A stretch of DNA of 64,000 nucleotides from an uncultured Flavobacteriaceae bacterium (GTDB taxonomy: Bacteria; Bacteroidota; Bacteroidia; Flavobacteriales; Flavobacteriaceae). Shown piece by piece: positions 33,567 to 42,704 of this stretch. The position numbers and the translations under genes are program-made. The stretch's first letter is position 1; each line of letters opens with the position of its first letter. The notes under the pieces are model-generated. The model had not been told where the DNA came from. It searched no databases and saw only the letters and a list, made by a program, of their open reading frames with translations. Where the stretch lies: positions 496,001 to 560,000 of the forward strand of contig CANNCA010000001.1 in the NCBI GenBank assembly GCA_947503005.1, in the 5' to 3' direction.

Positions 33567-35741
33567 ATGAAACTACCTATTTTCACAACTTTGGCCTTTT
33601 TTGGGCTCGCCTTCGTCTCACAGGCACAGGAACAAGAAACCGATTCGATAGAAGATAAAAAAGTAGAAGTTTTAGATGAAGTCTTCGTTTCTGCGATTCG
33701 AGTAACTAATCAAACACCGGTTACCTTTTCAAATTTGACTAAAGAAGAAATCAAACCTAGAAACCTAGGGCAAGACATTCCCATTTTAATGAATTTTTTG
33801 CCTTCAGTGGTCACCACTTCAGATGCTGGTGCCGGAGTAGGTTATACCGGAATTCGAGTGCGGGGTAGCGATGTCACCCGAGTGAACGTAACCATTAACG
33901 GAATTCCTTACAACGACCCTGAATCGCAGGGTACATTTTGGGTAAACATGCCCGATTTTGCCTCATCAACCGAAAGCCTGCAATTGCAACGCGGAGTGGG
34001 TACTTCCACTAATGGTGCAGGTGCGTTTGGTGCGAGTCTAAATTTACTTACGGATGGTTTTTCAGAGGAGGCCTATGCACAGATTTCTTCTTCATTTGGG
34101 AGTTTTAAAACGCTCCGGAACAACCTCAAATTCAGTTCAGGCATTCTTAACGACCATGTAGAAATTTCGGGAAGGCTATCTCGAATAACATCAGACGGCT
34201 ATATCGACAGGGCTTCTTCTGAATTGGAATCTTACTTTTTACAAGGGGCATACAAGAATGACAACACATTAATCAAAGCTTTACTTTTCGGAGGTCATGA
34301 AATCACGTATCAATCGTGGTTCGGTATCGATGCGGCAACTTTGGAAAATGATAGAACTTTCAATCCTGCTGGAATATATAACGATGAAAACGGAAATACC
34401 CAATTCTATGATAAAGAAGAGGATAACTACAAACAAGACCATGCTCAACTTTTGTGGAACCAACGGCTAGATGAAAATTGGAGTGCCAACATTGCCCTGC
34501 ACTATACCAGGGGGCGCGGCTATTTTGAGCAGTTTCGCGAAGATGATGATTTCGCCACTTACGGATTTACTCCTGTCAACGTTGACGGAGAAGAAGTAAA
34601 TACAACCGATTTAATCCGTCGTCGCTGGCTTGATAATGATTTTTACGGAACAGTATTTTCGGCAAATTACATTAAGGACAAACTGAACTTCATTGTCGGG
34701 GGCGGTTACAATAAATATGAAGGCGACCATTTTGGGGAAGTCATTTGGTCACGTTTTGGGGGTGCCGATATTGGCGAACGCTATTACGATGATACTTCCG
34801 TAAAGACCGATTTCAATTTGTATACCAAGGCGAATTACAGCTTTAGTGAACAATGGAGTTTCTTTGGAGACTTGCAGTATCGGGCAGTAGGTTATGAGGC
34901 CAACGGAAGAGAAACAGGTTTGGTCGATGACACTTTTAATTTTTTCAACCCAAAGGCAGGGGTGACTTTTGATATGAACCGGAAAAATAACTTCTACCTT
35001 TCATTTGCGGTAGCGAATCGAGAACCAAATCGAAACGATTATGAAAACGGAAACCCCGAAGCTGAACGGCTTAATGATTGGGAACTGGGATGGCGTCACA
35101 TCACCTCCACTATTCAAGTTAGTACCAATGTCTACTTTATGAATTATAAGAACCAACTGGTTTTGACCGGTGCATTGAACGATGTGGGCGCCCCATTGCG
35201 TGAAAATGTGGGTGATAGTTATCGACTTGGATTGGAAGTTGACGCGAATGTAGTTTTAGGAGAGAAGTTCAGATGGAGCCCAAATGTCGCCTTGAGTACA
35301 AACCAAAACAAAGAGTTTATCTTTGAAAGAGATGGTGTCTTGCAAAATCTTGGGGATACCAATATTGCTTTTTCACCCAATGTGGTTTTGGGAAATATGC
35401 TAACCTACAGTCCATCTACGAATTTTCAAATTTCAGCTTTGACCAAATATGTGGGCAAACAGTATATGGGAAATATCGATTCTGAAGGTTCGGTTTTGGA
35501 AGCCTATTCACAAACTGATTTGAACGTTCAATATGTGATTGAATGTGATTCGTTTTTTAAAAGTATAACCCTTTCGGGTCTTGTCAATAATGTTTTCAAC
35601 AAATTGAATGTTACCAATGGGTATTTCTTTACCTATGATGACGATTTTTCCAATCCGGGAACCATTACAACCATTGAGGGTGCAGGATATTATCCGCAAG
35701 CCGGGGTAAACTTTTTGTTAGGAGCTTCGATACGATTCTAA
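33567..35741 (+). CDS. TonB-dependent receptor, probably for thiamine
   Basis: 724 residues with a signal peptide (1-20, ending SQAQ), a plug domain (about 45-165, with NFLPSVVTTSDAGAGVGYTGIRVRGSDVTRVNVTINGIPYNDPE) and a 22-strand-type beta-barrel ending in FLLGASIRF, whose last residue is the aromatic Phe typical of outer-membrane proteins. It lacks the CarboxypepD_reg domain common in SusC-type receptors, so it is a simple vitamin or siderophore-like receptor. The TPP riboswitch upstream points to thiamine or a related compound as its cargo. Confidence 0.9.
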   Translation: MKLPIFTTLAFFGLAFVSQAQEQETDSIEDKKVEVLDEVFVSAIRVTNQTPVTFSNLTKEEIKPRNLGQDIPILMNFLPSVVTTSDAGAGVGYTGIRVRGSDVTRVNVTINGIPYNDPESQGTFWVNMPDFASSTESLQLQRGVGTSTNGAGAFGASLNLLTDGFSEEAYAQISSSFGSFKTLRNNLKFSSGILNDHVEISGRLSRITSDGYIDRASSELESYFLQGAYKNDNTLIKALLFGGHEITYQSWFGIDAATLENDRTFNPAGIYNDENGNTQFYDKEEDNYKQDHAQLLWNQRLDENWSANIALHYTRGRGYFEQFREDDDFATYGFTPVNVDGEEVNTTDLIRRRWLDNDFYGTVFSANYIKDKLNFIVGGGYNKYEGDHFGEVIWSRFGGADIGERYYDDTSVKTDFNLYTKANYSFSEQWSFFGDLQYRAVGYEANGRETGLVDDTFNFFNPKAGVTFDMNRKNNFYLSFAVANREPNRNDYENGNPEAERLNDWELGWRHITSTIQVSTNVYFMNYKNQLVLTGALNDVGAPLRENVGDSYRLGLEVDANVVLGEKFRWSPNVALSTNQNKEFIFERDGVLQNLGDTNIAFSPNVVLGNMLTYSPSTNFQISALTKYVGKQYMGNIDSEGSVLEAYSQTDLNVQYVIECDSFFKSITLSGLVNNVFNKLNVTNGYFFTYDDDFSNPGTITTIEGAGYYPQAGVNFLLGASIRF

Positions 35742-36175
35742 TTCGAAATAATGACGGTATTTCCACTTAGTGATGCCCTATATTCCAACATATCATAGTA
35801 TCTCTTACCATCATCTGGTCTGTTTAGCATTTGCCCAGTGAACAAGCTGTATTTATAATCTTCGCAAGCGCAGACCACTTCTGATCCATTCATGGTCATT
35901 GTCGAGCAATTATTCGGGGCATGGTTGGGGCAACTGCCCTCAAATGCTCGTACTGTATCAAAGTTTACGCGTGTAACAAAAACACCTCTAGTGCCTACCT
36001 GTTGGTTTCCTACATAGACTGAACTTCCAATGTTGGTTAAGGGGCTATATGTGGGAAGATTCAAATTGAGGTCAAAGGCAAACCCAATTTCTTGCAAAAA
36101 CGGATTTCGATTGGTTTGCTGTTTATCGCAAGAAAGCAATAGAACCAATAAAATTAAGCTATAAATTCTTTTCAT
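35738..36175 (-). CDS. Lipoprotein with degenerate Rieske-like motif
   Basis: 145 residues from ATG 36175 (a longer frame starts at 36208). A lipobox (LLLSC, Cys16) follows a signal peptide. The C-terminal half resembles the Rieske [2Fe-2S] fold: C82PNH85 and then C102AC104EDYKYS, but the spacing of the first pair is CxxH and not CxH, and the second histidine is replaced by Glu. Canonical cluster binding is therefore doubtful. It is convergent with the receptor gene, whose last base pairs it overlaps by 4 bases. Confidence 0.65.
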   Translation of the reverse strand: MKRIYSLILLVLLLSCDKQQTNRNPFLQEIGFAFDLNLNLPTYSPLTNIGSSVYVGNQQVGTRGVFVTRVNFDTVRAFEGSCPNHAPNNCSTMTMNGSEVVCACEDYKYSLFTGQMLNRPDDGKRYYDMLEYRASLSGNTVIISN

Positions 36176-36210
36176 AGTGTAGTCCCCATTTTGAGAAATC
36201 TTGAACAAAA

Positions 36211-36234
36211 TTGAACAAAAAAAATGTATATTTG
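36211..36234 (+). promoter_or_regulatory. Promoter for greA
   Basis: TATATTTG at 36227-36234 matches TAnnTTTG. TTG at 36211-36213 is only 13 bases away, and an earlier TTG at 36201-36203 leaves 23. The -7 element is clear, but the -33 element is less certain. Confidence 0.55.
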
Positions 36235-36309
36235 TCCTAATCCTCTCTTAAAAAGTCGTGATTCTACGGCATGTGCAGAGGATTTTCCTATTTATTAAAC
36301 GAGGATATC

Positions 36310-36786
36310 ATGAGTAACGTATCTTATTATACCGCAGAAGGCTTAAAAAAGCTGAAGGACGAATTGAATCAGCTTCGTGATGTAGAACGCCCAAAAGCTT
36401 CTCAAGCAATTGCAGAGGCGCGTGATAAGGGAGACCTTTCCGAAAATGCCGAGTACGATGCTGCAAAAGAGGCACAGGGATTGTTGGAGATGCGCATCTC
36501 TAAAATGGAAGAGACCTTGGCCAATGCTCGTTTGATCGACGAATCTCAACTGGATACTTCTAAAGTATTAGTGCTTTCGACCGTAAAATTAAAGAATCAG
36601 AACAACGGTATGGAAATGAAGTATACGCTTGTTGCGGAGAGTGAAGCCGATTTGAAAACAGGAAAGATATCGGTTAGTTCGCCTATCGGAAAAGGGCTGT
36701 TAGGGAAAAAAGTTGGTGATACTGCCGAGATTACAGTCCCAAGCGGAACTTTGAAATTTGATATTTTAGAAATTACAAGAGCATAA
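36310..36786 (+). CDS. greA: Transcription elongation factor GreA
   Basis: 158 residues from ATG 36310 (an in-frame ATG at 36271 precedes it but would add a non-family segment). It rescues backtracked RNA polymerase by stimulating transcript cleavage. The N-terminal coiled coil (1-75) carries the tip acidic pair in GDLSENAEYDAAKEAQG, and the C-terminal FKBP-like domain includes PIGKGLLGKKVGDTAEI. It lies upstream of a HIT gene, the usual neighbourhood in this group. Confidence 0.96.
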   Translation: MSNVSYYTAEGLKKLKDELNQLRDVERPKASQAIAEARDKGDLSENAEYDAAKEAQGLLEMRISKMEETLANARLIDESQLDTSKVLVLSTVKLKNQNNGMEMKYTLVAESEADLKTGKISVSSPIGKGLLGKKVGDTAEITVPSGTLKFDILEITRA

Positions 36787-36808
36787 AATCATTTTAATCT
36801 TTATATTT

Positions 36809-36839
36809 AATCCTATCATGTTCAATGATAGGATTTTTT
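36809..36839 (+). terminator. Terminator after greA
   Basis: AATCCTATCAT (36809-36819) pairs perfectly with ATGATAGGATT (36825-36835), loop GTTCA, then a T run. Confidence 0.92.
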
Positions 36840-36870
36840 ATTTCAAACCAAAATTTCTCAAACTGAGCGC

Positions 36871-36888
36871 GCCTGCCCGACGGCAGGC
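36871..36888. repeat. Palindromic GCCTGCC-CGAC-GGCAGGC element
   Basis: A short GC-rich perfect inverted repeat (7-base arms, 36871-36877 with 36882-36888) between greA and the HIT gene. It resembles the intergenic GC-rich palindromes often seen in flavobacteria. Only one copy is in the window. Confidence 0.35.
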
Positions 36889-36921
36889 AAGGGTCTAAGT
36901 GCCAAACCTAAAACATGAACC

Positions 36922-37314
36922 ATGTCATCAATATTCACCAAAATCATAAATGGCGAAATACCTTGTTATAAAATAGCCGAAGATGAAAACTTCCTTGCTT
37001 TTTTGGACATCAACCCAAATGCCAAAGGGCATACCTTGTGCATTCCTAAAAAAGAGGTTGACAAAATCATGGATTTGGATGAGACCACCTACATGGGGCT
37101 TATGGCTTTTTCAAGAAAAATTGGTAAGGCAATTGAAGCGGCAATAGATTGTAAAAGGGTTGGTATGACCGTAATCGGGTTAGAGGTGCCACACGTGCAT
37201 GTGCATTTAATCCCCCTAAATGGCATGAAAGATGCGACCTTTCAAAATAAAGTTTCGTTGACCAATGAAGAGTTTGTGAACGTAGCCGATCGTATAAAGT
37301 CTAGAATTGAATAA
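36922..37314 (+). CDS. HIT family protein (nucleotide hydrolase/transferase)
   Basis: 130 residues. The HIT motif HVHVHLIPL (His-x-His-x-His) is at about residues 92-100. The N-terminal FTKIINGEIPCYKIAEDEN and the FLDINPNAKGHTLCIPKKEV are typical of the HinT subfamily. It probably cleaves AMP-linked compounds. Its stop overlaps the zinc-ribbon gene (37301-37314) on the other strand. Confidence 0.92.
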   Translation: MSSIFTKIINGEIPCYKIAEDENFLAFLDINPNAKGHTLCIPKKEVDKIMDLDETTYMGLMAFSRKIGKAIEAAIDCKRVGMTVIGLEVPHVHVHLIPLNGMKDATFQNKVSLTNEEFVNVADRIKSRIE

Positions 37315-37657
37315 TTCCCTCAAGGAATAAATAAACCCCTGCACCAACAAGGGTTATCAAAATTAGCATCAAGATATAGAACAATGGTTTGAGCTTTAAG
37401 GAGGTCTTCTCGGGCTGTACCATTTTTTTGTAATATTCAAAAATACGTTCGATGTCATCGGTCCATTTTGCGGGATAAATATCGGAACCGCACTTGTTAC
37501 AAATAATTTGGTTGGTCACTTCGCCGGTTACGCGGTGAAAGAGTTTTCCGAAACGATGTTTTTGATAAAAAGTGAGTTTCAAGTCTTGATTGAAACATTC
37601 AGGACAGTTGTTGGTCAAATCCGTTTCTTTAATTAAAACGAGTTTTTCGGTAGCCAT
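37301..37657 (-). CDS. Zinc-ribbon membrane protein
   Basis: 118 residues. Two cysteine pairs (CPEC at 18-21 and CNKCG at 53-57) form a likely zinc ribbon, and a hydrophobic helix near the C-terminus (about 91-112) anchors it. I do not recognise a named family. It lies 3 bases from the stop of the histidine kinase and may be cotranscribed with it, but it ends against the HIT gene. Confidence 0.7.
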   Translation of the reverse strand: MATEKLVLIKETDLTNNCPECFNQDLKLTFYQKHRFGKLFHRVTGEVTNQIICNKCGSDIYPAKWTDDIERIFEYYKKMVQPEKTSLKLKPLFYILMLILITLVGAGVYLFLEGIIQF

Positions 37658-37660
37658 TGG

Positions 37661-38809
37661 TCAGGTATTTGCTTTAAGGGATATTTGCATAATCGTACCC
37701 TCTTTACTTGACGAAAGTACTTTTATTTTTCCTTTATGGTATTCTTCTACTATTCTTTTAACAAGTGAAAGGCCCAAGCCCCAGCCTCTTTTTTTTGAGG
37801 TAACCCCTGGATTAAAGATGGTTTTATAGTCGCTTTTCGGAATACCATGCCCCGTATCCGCAACCAAAATATTCACGTAATTTCCATCCGGAACGATCTC
37901 GATACCGATACTGCCCCTTCCTTTCATGGCATCGATTCCGTTTTTTACGAGGTTTTCGATGGTCCAGTTATAAAGCGAATGATTTAACATTACCGGTAGG
38001 TGGTCTATTTTTGAGTCGAAAGTAAAATGAATCAATTTAGAACTTCTCAATTTTAGATAATCGTAGGCGTCTTTAGTTTCCTGCACGATATCGTGCTCAT
38101 CTAATTTGGGTAAAGAACCGATTTTGGAGAACCGATCTGTAATCATTTCTAAACGAGATATGTCTTTCTCTATTTCACGCGTTATTTCAGGGTTGATGTT
38201 TTCCGTTTTCAATAACTCGTTCCAACCTAAAAGAGAAGATAAAGGAGTGCCAATCTGATGTGCAGTTTCTTTGGCCATACCTGCCCACAATTTATTTTGT
38301 TCAGAGGCTTTGTTGGTTTTGAAGAAAAAGAAAATGACGGCTCCAAAAAGTAGAATAATAAGCAATAACGCAATGGGGTAATATTTCAATTTGTTTAAAA
38401 CTTCAGAATTGCCATAGTACAGAGTTGCTAAATGTTCCCCCTGTTGGTCAATTTCTATGGGAGTGTTTTCGCTTTTGAACTTGATTATTCTATTATTGAT
38501 ATAATTAGTGTCCGCAGCTTTTTCCTTCGGAATATTATTGGTTTTTACTGACCCGTCTTTATTGACCAAAATCATCGGGGTTGAGGTATTGTTTTGGAAA
38601 ACCTTGAGGGGCAAGTCACCGGGGTCATCATCTAAGGAGGCTTGTAACAGTTCAGAATGTGCGGTTGCCCAAATCTCCATTTTTTGGCGTTCTTCCTCTT
38701 TGAATTTTCTGAAAAAACTGTTAGTATTCCATAAAATCAAGCTCACGATAACAAACGCGGAGATTAATAAAACCACATTCGAAGTCTTGTTCTTAGGATT
38801 GAATTTCAT
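37661..38809 (-). CDS. Sensor histidine kinase (two transmembrane helices)
   Basis: 382 residues from ATG 38809 (a TTG at 38830 is possible but less likely). Two TM helices (about 12-32 and 148-166) flank a small periplasmic part. The His motif (MAKETAHQIGTPLSSLLGWNELL) and an HATPase domain (NLVKNGIDAMKG, VADTGHGIP, GWGLGLSLVKRI) follow. There is no PAS or HAMP domain. A cognate regulator is not adjacent; the zinc-ribbon gene follows 3 bases later. Confidence 0.92.
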   Translation of the reverse strand: MKFNPKNKTSNVVLLISAFVIVSLILWNTNSFFRKFKEEERQKMEIWATAHSELLQASLDDDPGDLPLKVFQNNTSTPMILVNKDGSVKTNNIPKEKAADTNYINNRIIKFKSENTPIEIDQQGEHLATLYYGNSEVLNKLKYYPIALLLIILLFGAVIFFFFKTNKASEQNKLWAGMAKETAHQIGTPLSSLLGWNELLKTENINPEITREIEKDISRLEMITDRFSKIGSLPKLDEHDIVQETKDAYDYLKLRSSKLIHFTFDSKIDHLPVMLNHSLYNWTIENLVKNGIDAMKGRGSIGIEIVPDGNYVNILVADTGHGIPKSDYKTIFNPGVTSKKRGWGLGLSLVKRIVEEYHKGKIKVLSSSKEGTIMQISLKANT

Positions 38810-38923
38810 CAGGTAAAGGTCTACGACCAAAGATAAAGCAAATTGTATGAAATGAGCGAAATACTGTTTTGAGTCCGTGCCAAATGCTCGTAAAATTCAT
38901 ACCTTTATACTAAGATTCGAGCC

Positions 38924-39796
38924 ATGATTTCAATAGACCCGAAAGAAGTTTCCACTCCTCAACTACATGGTTATTTGCTCGGTGCAATTGGCCCTAGGCC
39001 CATAGCTTTTGCCAGCACTATTGACGAAATGGGAAGGCCGAATCTCTCTCCTTTCAGTTTTTTTAATGTTTTCAGCGCAAACCCGCCCATTTTGATTTTT
39101 TCGCCAGCTCGACGCGTTCGAAATAATACAACCAAGCATACGCTTGAGAATGTGATGAAAATCAAAGAGGTTGTGATAAATGTGGTGAATTATGATATGG
39201 TGCAACAAGTATCTTTGTCAAGTACCGAATACGACGAAGGGGTAAATGAGTTTGAAAAAGCAGGTCTTACCGCCTTGAAATCAGATGTGGTGAAACCTTT
39301 TCGAGTAAAGGAATCGCCGGTTCAATTTGAATGCAAGGTGGCCAAAGTAGAAGCCTTGGGAAACGATGGTGGTGCGGGAAATTTGATTTTTTGTGAAGTG
39401 GTGAAAATTCATCTTGACAAATCCGTTTTGAATGAGGCGGGAGGTATTGATCAACAAAAAATAGACCTTGTTGCTCGGATGGGTGGAAATTGGTATTCTC
39501 GGTCCAACCAAGGCATGTTCGAAGTTCCTAAACCGCTTTCTAGCTTGGGTATTGGGGTTGACAAAATTCCCGAGCATATTCGAAATAGTGATGTACTTAC
39601 CGGAAATGATTTGGGCATGTTGGGAAATGTTGAAGAAATGCCGTCTGAAGAGGAAGTGGCCAATTTTATGGCGTCACATATCGAAATTCGCTCGCTTTTA
39701 AGTAGCGGTGAACGAAAGGAAATCGAATTAAAAGCAAAAGAATATCTAAACAATAATGATGTGCTTTCCGCATGGAAAGTACTTCTATCGGATTAG
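38924..39796 (+). CDS. Flavin reductase family protein
   Basis: 290 residues. The N-terminal split barrel binds FMN: IGPRPIAFASTIDEMGRPNLSPFSFFNVFSANPPI at about 22-56 is a classical signature of the flavin reductase-like (DIM6/NTAB) group. About 80 extra C-terminal residues are charged and helical. The substrate and partner are unknown. Distinct from the photolyase-operon flavin reductase. Confidence 0.85.
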   Translation: MISIDPKEVSTPQLHGYLLGAIGPRPIAFASTIDEMGRPNLSPFSFFNVFSANPPILIFSPARRVRNNTTKHTLENVMKIKEVVINVVNYDMVQQVSLSSTEYDEGVNEFEKAGLTALKSDVVKPFRVKESPVQFECKVAKVEALGNDGGAGNLIFCEVVKIHLDKSVLNEAGGIDQQKIDLVARMGGNWYSRSNQGMFEVPKPLSSLGIGVDKIPEHIRNSDVLTGNDLGMLGNVEEMPSEEEVANFMASHIEIRSLLSSGERKEIELKAKEYLNNNDVLSAWKVLLSD

Positions 39797-39877
39797 AGTA
39801 TTTGCTAGTCAGAAAATATTCCCCCTGTACAGAGCAAAGTGTCCATTTCATTGATGATATTAATCATAAAAGGGAAT

Positions 39878-40684
39878 ATGAAACGCATTCAGTTATTCGA
39901 GTTTGAAGATCAAGAATGGTTTCCATCATGGTTGCGTACCTGTATGACCAATCTCATTATGGTGCTTCTTAGAATGATGGGTACAAGTGAGGTGCTGGCA
40001 TATCTAGCAGCAAGGGTACTTAAGGAAAAAGGCCTATCTCAAATCGTAGATCTTGGATCAGGTTCCGGTGGCGCAATGCCTGAGGTTCTGAAAGCGCTAC
40101 ATAAGATAGAAGGCCTAGACGAAGTTGAACTGGTAATGACCGATTTATATCCTAATAAAGAAGTGGCCAAGAAATTCAATGAAAACGCTGAGGATAAGAT
40201 TAGTTACCTCGAGACTCCCGTTGACGCGACTGGCATACATTCAGCACCGAACGGACTGAAGACCATGGTGAACAGTTTTCATCATATGCCTCCCGAAGCC
40301 GCTAGAAAGATATTGGAATCAGCAGTTCAGCATAAGCAGCCCTTGTTGATCTATGAAATGGCGGAAAATAAGATTCCGGTAGTGGTTTGGGCGCTTTTTC
40401 TTCCTATTGCACTCCCAATCTTGATGATAATGACACTTTTTATGACTCCTTTTGTAAAACCATTGACTTGGAGACAACTTGTCTTTACCTATTTAATTCC
40501 CATTATCCCCATTTGTTATGCTTGGGATGGACAGGCCTCAATGCCTCGAATGTATTCTTTCGATGATTTGGATGAATTGTTGGTAGGTTTGGAAACGCCC
40601 AATTTTTATTGGGAGAAAGGCTTCGCCAAAAAAGGAAATGGAAGAAAAGCAGGAACGTATTTGGTAGGATACCCCAAAAAATAA
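39878..40684 (+). CDS. SAM-dependent methyltransferase
   Basis: 268 residues from ATG 39878. Motif I VDLGSGSGGAMPEVLKAL (around residues 49-66) is a class I SAM-binding site. The middle (GLKTMVNSFHHMPPEAARKILESAV) resembles the UbiE/methyltransferase-11 class. A hydrophobic stretch near the end (about 165-195, LFLPIALPILMIMTLFMTPF) could attach it to a membrane. Its substrate is unknown. Confidence 0.75.
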   Translation: MKRIQLFEFEDQEWFPSWLRTCMTNLIMVLLRMMGTSEVLAYLAARVLKEKGLSQIVDLGSGSGGAMPEVLKALHKIEGLDEVELVMTDLYPNKEVAKKFNENAEDKISYLETPVDATGIHSAPNGLKTMVNSFHHMPPEAARKILESAVQHKQPLLIYEMAENKIPVVVWALFLPIALPILMIMTLFMTPFVKPLTWRQLVFTYLIPIIPICYAWDGQASMPRMYSFDDLDELLVGLETPNFYWEKGFAKKGNGRKAGTYLVGYPKK

Positions 40685-40807
40685 TTGCTTAAACCTGACT
40701 GTTTATTATCGCTGATAACTTGTACTTTTTTTGTTAGGTGGATAACGACAATACTATTATTTTTAAACACTTTAAAATATTTTATAGTTAACATATAATT
40801 CATAGTC

Positions 40808-41188
40808 ATGGAAGTACAAGGAAAAGTAAAAATGATCGGGGAAACCCAAACATTTGGGAACAACGGTTTCAGAAAAAGAGAATTGGTAATTACGACCGAA
40901 GAGCAGTACCCACAACATATAATGATAGAGTTTGTTCAGGATAAATCAGAGTTGCTGAATAATTATGCGGTAGGCCAAGATGTAAAGGTCAGTATCAACC
41001 TAAGAGGGCGCGAGTGGACAAACCCTCAAGGTGAAGTAAAATATTTCAACTCCATTCAAGGGTGGCGTATTGAAAGTCTTCAACCAGCACAGGCCGAAGG
41101 TGCTGAAATACCACCTGTGCCACCAGCGGAAGCTTTTGCACCCGCTGATAACTTGAATGAAGAAGAGCACGACGATTTACCTTTTTAA
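40808..41188 (+). CDS. DUF3127 protein with SSB-like acidic tail
   Basis: 126 residues. The N-terminal 90 residues fit the DUF3127 OB-fold domain (VQGKVKMIGETQTFGNNGFRKRELVITT). A Pro/Glu/Ala-rich linker follows, and the protein ends NEEEHDDLPF, the same tip as the SSB at 7554. SSB tips bind repair and replication partners, so this protein may dock to the same targets. Its strong terminator lies 39 bases downstream. Confidence 0.85.
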   Translation: MEVQGKVKMIGETQTFGNNGFRKRELVITTEEQYPQHIMIEFVQDKSELLNNYAVGQDVKVSINLRGREWTNPQGEVKYFNSIQGWRIESLQPAQAEGAEIPPVPPAEAFAPADNLNEEEHDDLPF

Positions 41189-41226
41189 CAGATTTTAATC
41201 TCATTTTAGAGAAGTGAAGACTTTTT

Positions 41227-41260
41227 AGACCTATTCTATTACCATTAGAATAGGTCTTTG
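41227..41260 (+). terminator. Terminator after DUF3127
   Basis: AGACCTATTCTA (41227-41238) pairs with TAGAATAGGTCT (41246-41257), then a T-rich tract. Confidence 0.85.
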
Positions 41261-41296
41261 ATTTTCTATGTGCCGGTCAATGATTAACTTGGTGTA

Positions 41297-42673
41297 ATGA
41301 AGTTGACTCGTATCATAGAGAACGCATTCCATAAATTTTTACCCTCGCCATTTACAATTGCAGTATTGTTGACATTTTTTACGATGTTGATGGCAGTATT
41401 GTTTACCCAGAGTACATCGGAAGAGAATCATTTTTTTACAATTCTTTCCTACTGGGAATCAGGTATCTGGAATACTGATCTCTTGGTTTTTGGCTACCAG
41501 ATGATGTTGGTATTGGTACTAGGTCATGTGTTGGTGCTCAGCAAACCCGTTTCACGTTTAATAATAAGTTTAGTGAAACTGGTGAAAAGCTCGGCACATG
41601 CGGCGGTTTTAGTTGCATTACCCACCATGCTGGTTGCATTTTTCAACTGGGGTCTTGGGTTGATTTTTGGAGCTATTCTGGCACGTAAGGTAGGCGAGTA
41701 TGCCCAAGAAAATGGTATACCGATCAACTACCCATTAATAGGTGCTGCTGGTTATACAGGTTTGATGGTCTGGCATGGGGGTATTAGCGGATCTGCACCT
41801 TTAAAGGTCGCGGAGTCTGGCCACCTTGAAAGCTTAATGAAAAATGTATTGACTATTGCTGATGTTGAGAAACTTCCGGACACCATCTCCAGTGCCTTGA
41901 CGGTATTTAGTTGGTCGAATATAATCACATTTGGCGTAGTGCTTTTGGTAATTTCATTCCTGGCATTTCGATTGGGAAAAGTGACATCATCTACTGATTT
42001 ACAATTGAACGCTTATAAATTCGAATCTGATGAAAAAACCTTAGTAAGTAGAGCCGATCGCTTGGATCATTCCAAAGTATTTGCTTTTGGTTTCGGAGTT
42101 GTGATCTTGATTGCTTTTGCCATACAATATTCTCCGATGTTGCGAACCTTGAACATTACACCAAACATGCTTAATTTTTTTATGCTGGGCATGGCAATAT
42201 TAATGCATGGCAGTATTAAAAGGTTTTTAAGCGCAGTAGAGGTTGCTATTGGTGATACTGCGGGTATCTTGATTCAATTCCCCCTGTATTTCGGAATTAT
42301 GGGTATCATGAGCGGTAGTGGTATGATCAATGGGATTTCCGATTTTTTCGTTTCGATTTCTACCGCCAATACTATGCCGGTTTATGCGTTTTTCAGTGCT
42401 GCAATCGTAAACCTGTTCGTGCCCAGTGGGGGAGGACAGTGGGCAGTTCAAGGCCCCTTGGTTCTTGAGTCCGCAATGCGTTTGAACGTACCGTTACACA
42501 AGGCCGTATTGGCTTTAGCATATGGGGATCAATTAACGAATATGCTGCAACCTTTTTGGGCACTACCTTTACTAGGAATTACAAAATTGAAAGCCAAAGA
42601 GATTTTGCCTTACACGCTTATTTTTATGTTGGCAGGAGGTATTATCTACCTTTCGGCATTAGTCTTGTTGTAG
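41297..42673 (+). CDS. AtoE-type short-chain fatty acid transporter
   Basis: 458 residues with about 11-12 hydrophobic helices. The N-terminus (FHKFLPSPFTIAVLLTFFTMLMA) and the family stretches GLGLIFGAILARKVG and FVPSGGGQWAVQGPL match the AtoE/TIGR00366 family. AtoE imports short-chain fatty acids such as acetoacetate or butyrate. The specific substrate is inference. It stands alone, with the aat gene 31 bases downstream. Confidence 0.9.
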   Translation: MKLTRIIENAFHKFLPSPFTIAVLLTFFTMLMAVLFTQSTSEENHFFTILSYWESGIWNTDLLVFGYQMMLVLVLGHVLVLSKPVSRLIISLVKLVKSSAHAAVLVALPTMLVAFFNWGLGLIFGAILARKVGEYAQENGIPINYPLIGAAGYTGLMVWHGGISGSAPLKVAESGHLESLMKNVLTIADVEKLPDTISSALTVFSWSNIITFGVVLLVISFLAFRLGKVTSSTDLQLNAYKFESDEKTLVSRADRLDHSKVFAFGFGVVILIAFAIQYSPMLRTLNITPNMLNFFMLGMAILMHGSIKRFLSAVEVAIGDTAGILIQFPLYFGIMGIMSGSGMINGISDFFVSISTANTMPVYAFFSAAIVNLFVPSGGGQWAVQGPLVLESAMRLNVPLHKAVLALAYGDQLTNMLQPFWALPLLGITKLKAKEILPYTLIFMLAGGIIYLSALVLL

Positions 42674-42704
42674 TATTATTTATAGTTTTAAAGAAAAATT
42701 TGCC

